Shown here piece after piece: positions 8,074 to 15,592 of a DNA stretch of 64,000 nt. Position 1 is the first letter of the stretch, and each line of letters opens with the position of its first letter. A program made the position numbers and the translations under genes. Origin of the DNA: Streptomyces sp. LBL (lineage in GTDB: Bacteria > Actinomycetota > Actinomycetes > Streptomycetales > Streptomycetaceae); contig NZ_JARXYX010000012.1 of the NCBI RefSeq assembly GCF_029893585.1, positions 124,001 to 188,000 on the forward strand, given 5' to 3'. The notes beneath the pieces were generated by a model. That model did no database searches. It saw nothing but the letters and a program-made list of their open reading frames with translations, and was not told where the DNA came from.

Positions 8074-8772
8074 ATGGCCTCGTCCTCGGACTTCACCTCG
8101 TCCGCCGGCAACACCCCTGAGAACCCGGAAAGCGGTTCCGTGACAGACACGCCCGAAGCCCCCGACGGTTCAGCGAGACGCGGGCGGGTGCGGGCGCGCC
8201 GGGCCGCGATCATGGCGGTGCCGGCCGTCGCGGTCACCGCGGGACTCGCGATCCTGACGGCCGAGGGAGCACTGGGCGTGCAGTTCGCCATCTCCGGCAT
8301 GGCCTTCACGGTCACCGCGACCGAGCTCAAAGGCACCGGATTCGAGCAGTTCGGCGGCCTCGACGTCATGGCGCAGGGCAAGGACAACCCGAACGCGGGC
8401 GACACCGGCGGCGACGTGCTCGTCATCACCTCCGCCATCAAGAAGGCCACCCTCACCAAGCTGTGCCAGAGCGTGGACCTGGGCGGCACGAACCTGCTCC
8501 TCACAGCCGGCGAAGGCAAGCAGAAGGTCCGAGCGACCGATCTGACCACCGACTCGACCGAGATGTCGGGCAACGCCGTCTTCAAGAACATCGAGATCGG
8601 CAACGACGCCAGCACGCTCAACAAGGCCGGCGTGAAAGGCCCGCTCGGTGTGTTCAGCCAGCAGGCCGACACCGTACGCATCACCAACCTGCGGCAGACC
8701 AACTACGCCACCACCGCGGGGGTGTTCAAGCTGCCCGGCCTGAAGCTCAGTTTCAGCCAGAAGGGCTGCTGA
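8074..8772 (+). CDS. DUF6230 family membrane-anchored protein
   Basis: 232 aa. A hydrophilic N-terminus of about 45 residues with a basic patch (RRGRVRARRAA) precedes one hydrophobic segment (about 48-72, IMAVPAVAVTAGLAILTAEG) and then a soluble, probably exported beta-rich domain ending SFSQKGC. The pattern (QFAISGMAFTVTA, LKGTGFEQFGG, ITNLRQTNYATTAGVFKLPGL) is that of the streptomycete DUF6230 family, often labelled 'cholesterol esterase' without evidence. It overlaps the following DUF6114 gene by one base (TGATG), and the two families commonly occur as a pair, so they probably act together in the envelope. Function unknown. Confidence 0.8.
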   Translation: MASSSDFTSSAGNTPENPESGSVTDTPEAPDGSARRGRVRARRAAIMAVPAVAVTAGLAILTAEGALGVQFAISGMAFTVTATELKGTGFEQFGGLDVMAQGKDNPNAGDTGGDVLVITSAIKKATLTKLCQSVDLGGTNLLLTAGEGKQKVRATDLTTDSTEMSGNAVFKNIEIGNDASTLNKAGVKGPLGVFSQQADTVRITNLRQTNYATTAGVFKLPGLKLSFSQKGC

Positions 8773-9311
8773 TGCCGGGCCGGCCAGGCCAGGACCCGCG
8801 GTCCGGCTTCCAGCGCTGGCGGGCCGCCCGTCCGTTCTGGGGCGGGCTGCTGCTCGCCCTGGGCGGGGCGGAGATCCTGCTCACCGAGAAGGCCTCCATC
8901 AAGGTCGTCATGCACATCGGCATGCAGGGCCTGGCCGGCTACCTCCTGCCGGGCCTGATGGTGCTGCTCGGGCTGCTGATCCTCTTCAACCCGGCCCAGC
9001 GCCTCTTCTACTCGATCACCGGCGTCCTGCTGTCCCTGGGCACCTGGGTCACCTCGAACCTGGGCGGCTTCTTCATCGGCCTGCTGCTGGGCACGGTCGG
9101 CAGTTGCCTCGCCTTCGGCTGGCTGCCCGACCAGGAGCCGCGCGTGAGCCGACGGCAGCGGCGGAAGAAAGCTCGGGAGGCGAAGCAACTCGGCCATGAG
9201 CCGCTCCGCGGGGAGACAAGCCGTGCGGATCCGCAGGCCGGTCAGCGGCAGGCGCAGGACGGTCAACGGCAGGGGCAGGACGGTCAGCGGCAGGCCGTCG
9301 AGCCCGCCTGA
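8772..9311 (+). CDS. DUF6114 family membrane protein
   Basis: 179 aa, start ATG 8772 overlapping the previous stop. Three or four hydrophobic segments lie between residues 20 and 118 (WGGLLLALGGAEILL, GLAGYLLPGLMVLLGLLILF, FYSITGVLLSLGTWV, FFIGLLLGTVGSCLAFGWL). A strongly basic cytoplasmic-type tail (RRQRRKKAREAK) follows, then a C-terminal repeat of GQRQAQDGQRQ type encoded by a short tandem duplication at about 9238-9297. The partner of the DUF6230 protein; probable envelope complex, role unknown. Confidence 0.8.
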   Translation: MPGRPGQDPRSGFQRWRAARPFWGGLLLALGGAEILLTEKASIKVVMHIGMQGLAGYLLPGLMVLLGLLILFNPAQRLFYSITGVLLSLGTWVTSNLGGFFIGLLLGTVGSCLAFGWLPDQEPRVSRRQRRKKAREAKQLGHEPLRGETSRADPQAGQRQAQDGQRQGQDGQRQAVEPA

Positions 9312-9511
9312 TCTCCGGCCCGGCCGTCCGGTGACTCCATCGGGCGGCCTCTGCCGGGCTCACCGCGGACGGCTTCACACGGCGTCACGATCATCCCGTT
9401 GCGTCTTTTGGGCTCAGCGCCCACAGAGATTGTTCGGCCGGGACAATACCTCCGCAGCGGTGGCAGGCCGGCGGTATCGAGCAGACCGATGTACCCGGAT
9501 CGAGCACACTC

Positions 9512-10072
9512 CTACCTGGCCAGCTTCTCCGCCGCGGCGAAGGCCACTTCGGACGCGGGCAGCACCCGGATGCTCCGCCCAGGGAAGTCGATGTGCCGGA
9601 AGATCTCATTGTGGTGCGCGATCGACTGCCCCGGCGAGGCGTAGTCACCACTGTCGAGCCGGACGGAGGTGGTGTGGCCGTCCGCGACCAGCACCAGGTC
9701 GTACCGGTGGCTCAGCGCCTGCCGCGCCGTGGTGTCCACACAGATCTCAGTCGCGAACCCGGTGACGATCACCTCGGTGACTCCCAGCACCTTCAGAACC
9801 TTGTCGAGATCGGTGTCCAGGAAGCTGTCCGGGCTGCTCTTGTGGACGACAGTCTCGTCGGCAGCGGGCGCGAGTTCGGACACGATCCGCCAGCCCTCCG
9901 TCCCGGCTTCCATCCCGGCACCCTGGTCCTGAATCGTTACCACCGGTACGCCGGCGGCTTTGGCGCGTTCACGCAATCCGGCGATCACGGCGACGGTCTC
10001 GGCGGCCCGGTAGGCGATGCCCACCAGGTCGTTCTGCATGTCGATGACGAGGAGCGCGGAAGCGGGTGGCAT
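9512..10072 (-). CDS. Isochorismatase-like cysteine hydrolase
   Basis: 186 aa from ATG 10072 (MPPASALLVIDMQNDLVG). The catalytic triad of the superfamily is visible: Asp in VIDMQ, Lys in VVHKSSPDSF, and Cys in TGFATEICVDTTARQA. These cytoplasmic hydrolases act on isochorismate, nicotinamide, ureidoacrylate or other amides; the substrate here is unclear. The longer open frame to 10429 runs antisense through a LysR fragment and contains short repeats, so I reject it. A LysR remnant on the opposite strand directly upstream suggests that a divergent regulator once controlled this gene. Confidence 0.87.
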   Translation of the reverse strand: MPPASALLVIDMQNDLVGIAYRAAETVAVIAGLRERAKAAGVPVVTIQDQGAGMEAGTEGWRIVSELAPAADETVVHKSSPDSFLDTDLDKVLKVLGVTEVIVTGFATEICVDTTARQALSHRYDLVLVADGHTTSVRLDSGDYASPGQSIAHHNEIFRHIDFPGRSIRVLPASEVAFAAAEKLAR

Positions 10073-10121
10073 GGGCTCACGGTAGCGTTCCCCTCCGGAC
10101 AACGACGTGATACCGACGCCC

Positions 10122-10150
10122 CCGACGGCGTGGACGGACTGCACGGACTG
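10122..10150. repeat. Tandem GGACTGCAC nonamers
   Basis: About three copies of a 9-bp unit (CGGACTGCA register) mark the point where LysR homology starts. The repeat may be the join of a deletion that removed the regulator's N-terminal part. Confidence 0.6.
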
Positions 10151-10519
10151 CACGGACTGACCATCATCAGCGAGCGGCTCGTCGCAGCAGTTCCGGCCGG
10201 GCACTCCTTGGCGAAACAACGGCGGGTCACGCTGCGCGACCTGGCCGTTCACCCCATCATCTGCATGCCGACAGGGACCGGCCTCCGAACGGTGTTCGAC
10301 CGTGCCTGCGCCGCACAGAGCCTCCAACCCGCGATCGCGTTGCAAGTCGGCGCCGCGGATGCCATCGCCGGCCTCGCGGCCCGCGGTCTCGGCGTCGCCA
10401 TCCTCAGTGATTCGATGGCCGCGAGCCACCGTGACCGACTCACCGCCCGCACCATCGACGACATCGAAACATCGGCGTCACTCGCTCTGGTCTGGAAAGA
10501 CACCCACAACCGTTCCTAA
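10148..10519 (+). pseudogene. LysR-type regulator, C-terminal fragment only
   Basis: The frame LTIISERLVAAVPAGHSLAK ... GLRTVFDRAC ... GLAARGLGVAILSDSMA ... LALVWKDTHNRS is the second half of a LysR effector-binding domain. The N-terminal wHTH and the first effector subdomain are missing: only 76 bp separate the fragment from the divergent isochorismatase gene, too little for about 180 codons. The 3' end also stops early, where the IS607-type element begins. Both ends are therefore broken and the protein cannot bind DNA. Confidence 0.8.
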
Positions 10520-12162
10520 TCAGTGAGCAGGAGTGAGTCTTGGACCCACTGCCTGTCGCTGCGCGCATCCCGAACGGTTTTGGATGCACTGGTCGCCCGC
10601 GTTCCTTGTTTTCTCCCTGTCCGGGCCGGTGGCTCTTGACCACGGTCCGTGACGGGGCGGCGGGTTCCCTCACACCCAAGAGCACGCCGGTCGGCCTGGA
10701 CGGTCCGATGCCCGTAACGATCACTCTGGTCGTTACGGGGCGGTGTCGTCCGTCGCCGGATCGGGTGCCCTTGGGCGCGTCTGCCGATCGCGATGCTCGC
10801 GGCATCGTGTCGGCTGGTCTTGCGGGTGGGGCCAGCCATGGGCTTCTGCCAGTGCCGTGCGCCCCACATGCTGGTGTAGGCGGGGTCCACGGCGATGATG
10901 GCGATACCGGTGGCGTCGGCCATGGAGGTGAGCCGGGCGCGGAGTTTCCCGGTGGGCATGCCGGAGATGAGTTGGCGGAAGCGGCGCTTGCGGCCGTGCT
11001 TCTCGCGGGTCTTCTCCGCCTGGAAGTCCAGGTCCTCGACCGCGATAGCGGCAACACCGCAGGTTTTCGCCCAGTTCAGCAGCCTCGACAGGGCATGGCG
11101 GACCTGTGCGTCACGGTGCTCGGCGTTGCCGGACAGGTCGAACCAGAAGCGCCGGGGCTGGCCGGTCGGGTTGCCATGGGTGTCCAGACGCCAGGCGGCT
11201 AAGTGGTCGGCGTTGGTGTCCACGCCGACCACCCCGTGCGCGAGGGCGGTCTCCATCGGGATCGTCTGGGTGATGGGAAAGGTCCAGGAGGCGTCCACGT
11301 ACCAGCGGCCCCTGGCCGTGTCGTAGTGGATGCGGTAGGCGACCGCCCGGTTGGCTTCCACGCGGTCGGCCCACTCGGTGCCCCGGTGCGGGAACGACAC
11401 GCGGGCTGTGAGGACGTACCGGCCGTGCTTGCTGTTGGCCAGGCCGGCGAGCGGGGCGGGCAGCTTGATGCTGACCTCGCCGTCCGGGGTGATGCGGATG
11501 GTTTCGTTGCCGTACCGCTTTCCCGACTCACCGTCCGCTTGGAGGAACCAGCGAGATGCTTCCCAGCGCCGGCGCCATTCGGGTTCGGTGAGCTGGGCTT
11601 TGCCGAGGTTGTGGCGGGTGTTCAAAAGGCGTCTGCCGCCGCGCACTACGCGAACACGACCCGCTTCACGGTCGGCGCGAACAGCGTCGGTCCGCTCCTC
11701 AAGCAGATGCAGGCGCCGGGTCTTTTGGAACCACTCGTTCTTCGACCGGTAGCCGCCGGGGGCGCGCTTGGTGCCCTTCTCCCCGATGGGCAGGGACAAG
11801 CGGTGCGCGACGGTCTTGATCCCGGCTTCGAGGTTTTGGAGGTGCGCGGCCTGTCCGCGCCGGGCGAGCGCCCACTGATCATGCGTGGCCTTCGTGATCG
11901 ACCCGGCCCACCGCGACGACGAGAGAGCGGTCAGCTCCCGCTTACGGGCGGCCCACGTATCGGTGGAGTGCTCCATGCCGTCAGCGCACCAGGTCCTGAG
12001 GTCCTTCGACGCCAGCGAGCCGAGGTGCGCGCCGAGCAGGCGCAGGACCTTCTCATCCTCGGGCGTGAGGTGCTTGAGGCGGTCGCGTATCGACACGCCA
12101 GAGGGGCCGAGCGCGACGAACGACGGGGCGATCTGGCGGAGTTGTTTCTTCGGCTCAGTCAT
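10516..12162 (-). CDS. tnpB: TnpB-type RNA-guided nuclease of the IS607 element
   Basis: 548 aa from ATG 12162, overlapping the recombinase gene by 8 bp. RuvC-like catalytic residues are all visible: Asp315 (GVVGVDTNADHLA), Glu376 (IAVEDLDFQAEK) and Asp453 (SRHDAASIAIG). The N-terminal wedge/REC-like part is about residues 1-230. A CxxC zinc-ribbon is not obvious: between Glu376 and Asp453 the segment AIIAVDPAYTSMWGARHW has the family's DPAYTS motif but no Cys. The last 90 residues are Arg-rich and probably overlap the omega-RNA (reRNA) sequence. TnpB proteins cut DNA guided by RNA made from the element's 3' end plus the flank, and promote element retention. Loss of the zinc-ribbon Cys is notable but seen in some IS607-linked TnpBs. 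Confidence 0.85.
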   Translation of the reverse strand: MTEPKKQLRQIAPSFVALGPSGVSIRDRLKHLTPEDEKVLRLLGAHLGSLASKDLRTWCADGMEHSTDTWAARKRELTALSSSRWAGSITKATHDQWALARRGQAAHLQNLEAGIKTVAHRLSLPIGEKGTKRAPGGYRSKNEWFQKTRRLHLLEERTDAVRADREAGRVRVVRGGRRLLNTRHNLGKAQLTEPEWRRRWEASRWFLQADGESGKRYGNETIRITPDGEVSIKLPAPLAGLANSKHGRYVLTARVSFPHRGTEWADRVEANRAVAYRIHYDTARGRWYVDASWTFPITQTIPMETALAHGVVGVDTNADHLAAWRLDTHGNPTGQPRRFWFDLSGNAEHRDAQVRHALSRLLNWAKTCGVAAIAVEDLDFQAEKTREKHGRKRRFRQLISGMPTGKLRARLTSMADATGIAIIAVDPAYTSMWGARHWQKPMAGPTRKTSRHDAASIAIGRRAQGHPIRRRTTPPRNDQSDRYGHRTVQADRRALGCEGTRRPVTDRGQEPPARTGRKQGTRATSASKTVRDARSDRQWVQDSLLLTD

Positions 12163-12733
12163 CGGACGCCGCCGCTTCCCATGCCTTCCTCGCCCGGTTC
12201 TTCGCGGAGTGACGCCCGTACAGGCGGGCACAGAACGAGGTCAGGACCTCCACCATGTCCCGTACCAGGTCGTCTTCGACCTCGCCGTCATCCAGCACCA
12301 CCAGGCGACGCCCGGTCGCGGACAAGGCGGCTTCGATCAACTCCACGTTCATCCGCCCGAGCCGGTCCTTGTGTTCCACCACCACGGCCGTCACCTCAGG
12401 ATCAGCCAGCAGGCGACGGGCCTTGGGGCGTGAGCCGTTCACGCCCGAGGCGATCTCCGACTCGATCCGGACCACCCGGTGACCTGCCTTCGCCGCCCAC
12501 TGGGACAATCGGGTCGCCTGGCGTTCGAGATCGTCCTTTTGATCGTGCGAGGAGACGCGGGCATACAAACCCACCCCACCCGTCACGGACGGTGAGGAGT
12601 TCGCCTCGATGTTCACCAGGATCGTGCGCGGCCCGACCCGCTCAGCGGGAACCGGAAGAGTGCCCTCACGGAACCAGCGATAGGCGGTATGCGGATGCAC
12701 ACCGTTCGCCATTGCCCACTCCTTGAGGTTCAT
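12155..12733 (-). CDS. tnpA: IS607-family serine recombinase (transposase)
   Basis: 192 aa from ATG 12733 (MNLKEWAMANGVHPHTAYRW). Residues 1-30 form a MerR-like helix-turn-helix, then comes the small-serine-recombinase domain with catalytic Ser61 (LYARVSSHDQKDDLERQ), and the VVEHKDRLGR motif with the active-site Arg. The HTH-first order is typical of IS607 TnpA and opposite to resolvases such as gamma-delta. It catalyses excision and insertion through 2-bp staggered cuts. A Met 11 codons upstream has no support. Confidence 0.9.
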   Translation of the reverse strand: MNLKEWAMANGVHPHTAYRWFREGTLPVPAERVGPRTILVNIEANSSPSVTGGVGLYARVSSHDQKDDLERQATRLSQWAAKAGHRVVRIESEIASGVNGSRPKARRLLADPEVTAVVVEHKDRLGRMNVELIEAALSATGRRLVVLDDGEVEDDLVRDMVEVLTSFCARLYGRHSAKNRARKAWEAAASDD

Positions 12734-12832
12734 GCAGCGACCGTAACACGCACTCAAGGGCTGCAATACACGCTAGAGTTGACTTAACCCTGAGCAGTTG
12801 GCCACCCTGCTTAACGCTGGCACCTTCAAGAT

Positions 12833-13870
12833 CTACGCAACCGCTGGTGGGTTGAGGCGAGCGAACCCTTCCTGACGGTGGTAGGGGAAGTAGGGGTAGG
12901 CCGCGGTCCTGGCGCTCGCCGCATCGAGTTTTGCCAACTGGTCGGGCGTAAGAGTCCAGCCGACGGCACCGAGGTTCTGACGGAGCTGCTCCTCGTTGCG
13001 GGCGCCGATGATGACGGAGGAGACGGTCGGCCGCTGCAGCAGCCAGTTGATGGCGATCTGCGGAATTCTCTTGCCGGTCTCCTGCGCGATCTCGTCGAGG
13101 GCGTCGACCACGCGGTAGAGGTGTTCGTCCTCGACCGGCGGACCGTGGTCCGCGGTGTGATGCAGTCGGCTGTTGGCCGGCAGGGGCCGGCCGCGGCGGA
13201 CTTCACCGGTGAGCCGTCCCCAGCCGAGAGGGCTCCAGACCAGGGCTCCGAGGCCCTGATCCAGCCCGAGGGGCATCAGCTCCCATTCGTAGTCGCGGCC
13301 GATGAGGGAGTAGTAGACCTGATGCGCGACATAGCGGGGGTGGCCGTACCGCTCCGCGATCGAGAGGGACTTCATCGCCTGCCACCCGGAGAAGTTGGAG
13401 ATGCCGAGGTAGCGGACTTTTCCTGCTCGTACGAGATCGTCGAGTGCGGACAGGACTTCCTCGATCGGAGTGCCGGCGTCGAAGGCGTGCAGCTGGAACA
13501 GGTCGAGGTGGTCGGTACCGAGTCGGCGCAGGGCGGCCTCGCACGCGGTGATCAGACGCGAACGGGAGGAGCCCGCATCGCCTGGGCCGTCCCCCATCGG
13601 CAGGCTGGTCTTGGTGGACACGATCACCTGATCCCGGCGGCCTTTGATCGCTTCGCCCAGCACCTCCTCCGAGGCGCCGCCGGAGTAGACGTCGGCGGTG
13701 TCGAACATCGTGATCCCGGCTTCCAGGCAGATGTCCACGAGGCGGCGGGCTTCTCGCGCATCGGTGGTGCCCCAAGCCCCGAACAGCGGTCCTTGGCCGC
13801 CGAAGGTGCCGGCACCGAAGCTCAGCGCGGGGACTTTGAGGCCGGATGCACCCAGCCGCCTGTACTCCAT
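12833..13870 (-). CDS. Aldo/keto reductase
   Basis: 345 aa. NADPH-dependent (beta/alpha)8-barrel oxidoreductase. The catalytic tetrad is present: Asp and Tyr in MFDTADVYSGGASE, Lys in VIVSTKTSL, His in DLFQLHAFD. The cofactor-binding C-terminal motif SSVIIGARNEEQLRQNL is also clear. It resembles the YajO/AKR11-13-like group annotated as general aldehyde reductases; the substrate is not determinable. ATG 13870 fits the family start (MEYRRLGASGLKVPALSFG). It lies beside the insertion element and is alone on its strand. Confidence 0.92.
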   Translation of the reverse strand: MEYRRLGASGLKVPALSFGAGTFGGQGPLFGAWGTTDAREARRLVDICLEAGITMFDTADVYSGGASEEVLGEAIKGRRDQVIVSTKTSLPMGDGPGDAGSSRSRLITACEAALRRLGTDHLDLFQLHAFDAGTPIEEVLSALDDLVRAGKVRYLGISNFSGWQAMKSLSIAERYGHPRYVAHQVYYSLIGRDYEWELMPLGLDQGLGALVWSPLGWGRLTGEVRRGRPLPANSRLHHTADHGPPVEDEHLYRVVDALDEIAQETGKRIPQIAINWLLQRPTVSSVIIGARNEEQLRQNLGAVGWTLTPDQLAKLDAASARTAAYPYFPYHRQEGFARLNPPAVA

Positions 13871-14420
13871 GACTGTTTCCTCTCTTGTCGACTGATCTAA
13901 CTAATGGCCCTGAAGACCCGTTAGCCAGGTCCCTCAACCTAGCAGGCGCGAAGAGTTAACGAAACCAGGGTCCCGTTATGGGGTCCCCTATGAGGTTCGG
14001 GGTGCGGGACACCCGTTCGGGCTCCGGCTGCGGGGCGGCGGGCGAAGTGGGGCCTTCCGTCAGTCGTCGGACGCGATAGGGGAGTTCGCCGACTCCGGTT
14101 CGGCCATTCCCGGTTGGTGCCGTGCAGCGGGGCCCGCGCCGTCGAGTGGTTGCCCGTGTCGGGCGGGCAGCCCGGTCGACGCGAGCACGGCGGGAGCACG
14201 GCGGGAGCACGGCGGGAGCGGCCTTCTGCGCAGGCCTCGGCCGGAGAGATCATCACGATGCGGCACCGACAACTCAGGGCGAGCGGCTGATCACTTGACT
14301 ACCAGCGGTCACACACGGTTGGCTCCAGGCCAACGAAGGTCCAAACGGTCGGCGCACCTTCCGCGTCGGCCGCAGTTTCGAGTTCGGCTTGCTCGGCCGC
14401 ACAGCGAGGTGCCCCCCTCC
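13871..14420. other. 550-bp intergenic region
   Basis: Separates two divergent genes. It contains three tandem copies of an 11-bp unit (GAGCACGGCGG) at 14183-14215 and little else. The small open frames inside are GC-skew artefacts with no RBS. The promoter of the aldo/keto reductase should lie in its first 100 bp and that of the sugar-binding lipoprotein in its last 150 bp. Confidence 0.5.
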
Positions 14421-15434
14421 ATGACCACTCCTCCCCCACCTCAGGCCTCCTCGGGTTCCGTCCGCACGGCCGCCCTGACCGCCGCACTCTGCCTGCTCCT
14501 TGCCGGCTGCTCCGGATCCGGTGGCGCCCGGTTCGACGCGGGCGCGGACGCGGCTGGCAGCGCGACCACCGGCCGGATCAAGGTCGCCCTGATCACCCAC
14601 GGCGGCCAGGGGGACGCCTTCTGGGACCGCGTGCAGAAGGGTGCCCGGGCGGCGGCCGCCAAAGACGGCATCGCCCTGACGTACGTGAACGACTCCGATC
14701 CGGCCAAGCAGGCGAAGTTGGTGCGGGACGCGGTCCGCGACAAGGTCGACGGCATCGCGGTGACCCTGGCCAAGCCGCAGGCGATGAAGGGCCCGGTCGG
14801 CGAGGCGAAGGCGGCCGGTATTCCCGTCGTCGGCCTCAACTCCGGTATCGACGCCTGGCGCTCTCAAGGGCTCCTGAGTTACTTCGGCCAGGACGAGAGC
14901 CTCGCGGGCCGGGCCGTCGGCGACCAACTGGACGCCATCAAGGCCAAGCACGCCCTGTGCGTCATCCACGAACGGGGCAACGTCGCCCTGGAGGCGCGCT
15001 GCGCCGGCGTGAAGAAGACCTTCGCCGGTCAGACCGAGATGCTCTATGTCGAGGGCACCGACATGAACTCCGTGGACGCCGCCGTCACGGCCCGGTTGCG
15101 GCAGGACCCCACCATCGACGAAGTCGTCACCAACGGCGCCGCGTTCGCCCTCAGCGCGGTCAAGTCGGTTCAGGAGGCGGGCAGCAGGGCCGAGGTCGCC
15201 ACCTTCGATCTCGACAAGGACCTGGTCAAGGCCGTGACCGACGGGGACGTGCAGTTCGCGGTGGACCAGCAGCCCTATCTGCAGGGCTACCTCGCCGTGG
15301 ACGCGTTGTGGCTGTACCGGACCAACGGCAACTTCAGCGGCGGCGGTGTGGCTCCCGTGCTCACCGGGCCCGCGATCGTCACGAAGACGAACGTCGCCTC
15401 GGTCGCCCGGTTCGCCGCCGCCGGAACCCGCTGA
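14421..15434 (+). CDS. Orphan sugar-type periplasmic-binding lipoprotein
   Basis: 337 aa. Lipoprotein signal with lipobox LLAGC (Cys30), then a type I periplasmic-binding fold: VALITHGGQGDAFWDRVQKG, VDGIAVTLAKPQAM, GIPVVGLNSGID, and the hinge region ATFDLDKDLVKAVTDGDVQFAVDQQPYLQGY. This is the ribose/AI-2-type family that delivers sugars to ABC permeases. No permease or ATPase follows; instead conservon gene cvnA1 starts 159 bp downstream on the same strand. I infer that it may work as an extracellular ligand sensor for that signalling system. ATG 14421 is chosen because the lipobox is then at the normal distance. Confidence 0.87.
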   Translation: MTTPPPPQASSGSVRTAALTAALCLLLAGCSGSGGARFDAGADAAGSATTGRIKVALITHGGQGDAFWDRVQKGARAAAAKDGIALTYVNDSDPAKQAKLVRDAVRDKVDGIAVTLAKPQAMKGPVGEAKAAGIPVVGLNSGIDAWRSQGLLSYFGQDESLAGRAVGDQLDAIKAKHALCVIHERGNVALEARCAGVKKTFAGQTEMLYVEGTDMNSVDAAVTARLRQDPTIDEVVTNGAAFALSAVKSVQEAGSRAEVATFDLDKDLVKAVTDGDVQFAVDQQPYLQGYLAVDALWLYRTNGNFSGGGVAPVLTGPAIVTKTNVASVARFAAAGTR

Positions 15435-15592
15435 CCGGCCGGCGCACGCCACCGTGCCCCCATCTGGCCCCCATCTGGCCTCTATCGGTCCTCCCTCGGC
15501 ACCGGACGCCGCGCGACCGCCCGCTCCCGACCGCCCTGCCCCGCTCCTCGCTCCCTGCTCCCCACTCCCCTGCTCATCGCCCAAGGAAGACC

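Larger units (their letters stand above)
10500..12790 (-). mobile_element. IS607-type insertion sequence
   Basis: The element encodes a serine recombinase with an N-terminal MerR-like HTH and an overlapping tnpB, the hallmark arrangement of IS607 elements, which leave no target duplication and have no terminal inverted repeats. The tnpB-distal end falls near 10510-10540, where LysR coding sequence stops; the other end lies between the recombinase start (12733) and the aldo/keto reductase stop (12833). Exact ends cannot be fixed from one copy. Both genes look intact. Confidence 0.8.

Noticed and set aside
12734..12832. Frame reading EQLATLLNAGTFKIYAT beside the insertion element
   Set aside because: It looks vaguely like the end of an oxidoreductase gene but is too short to assign; it may belong to the element's end.
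13939..14272. Three overlapping short open frames in the 550-bp gap
   Set aside because: They lack RBS and homology, and lie over an 11-bp tandem repeat.
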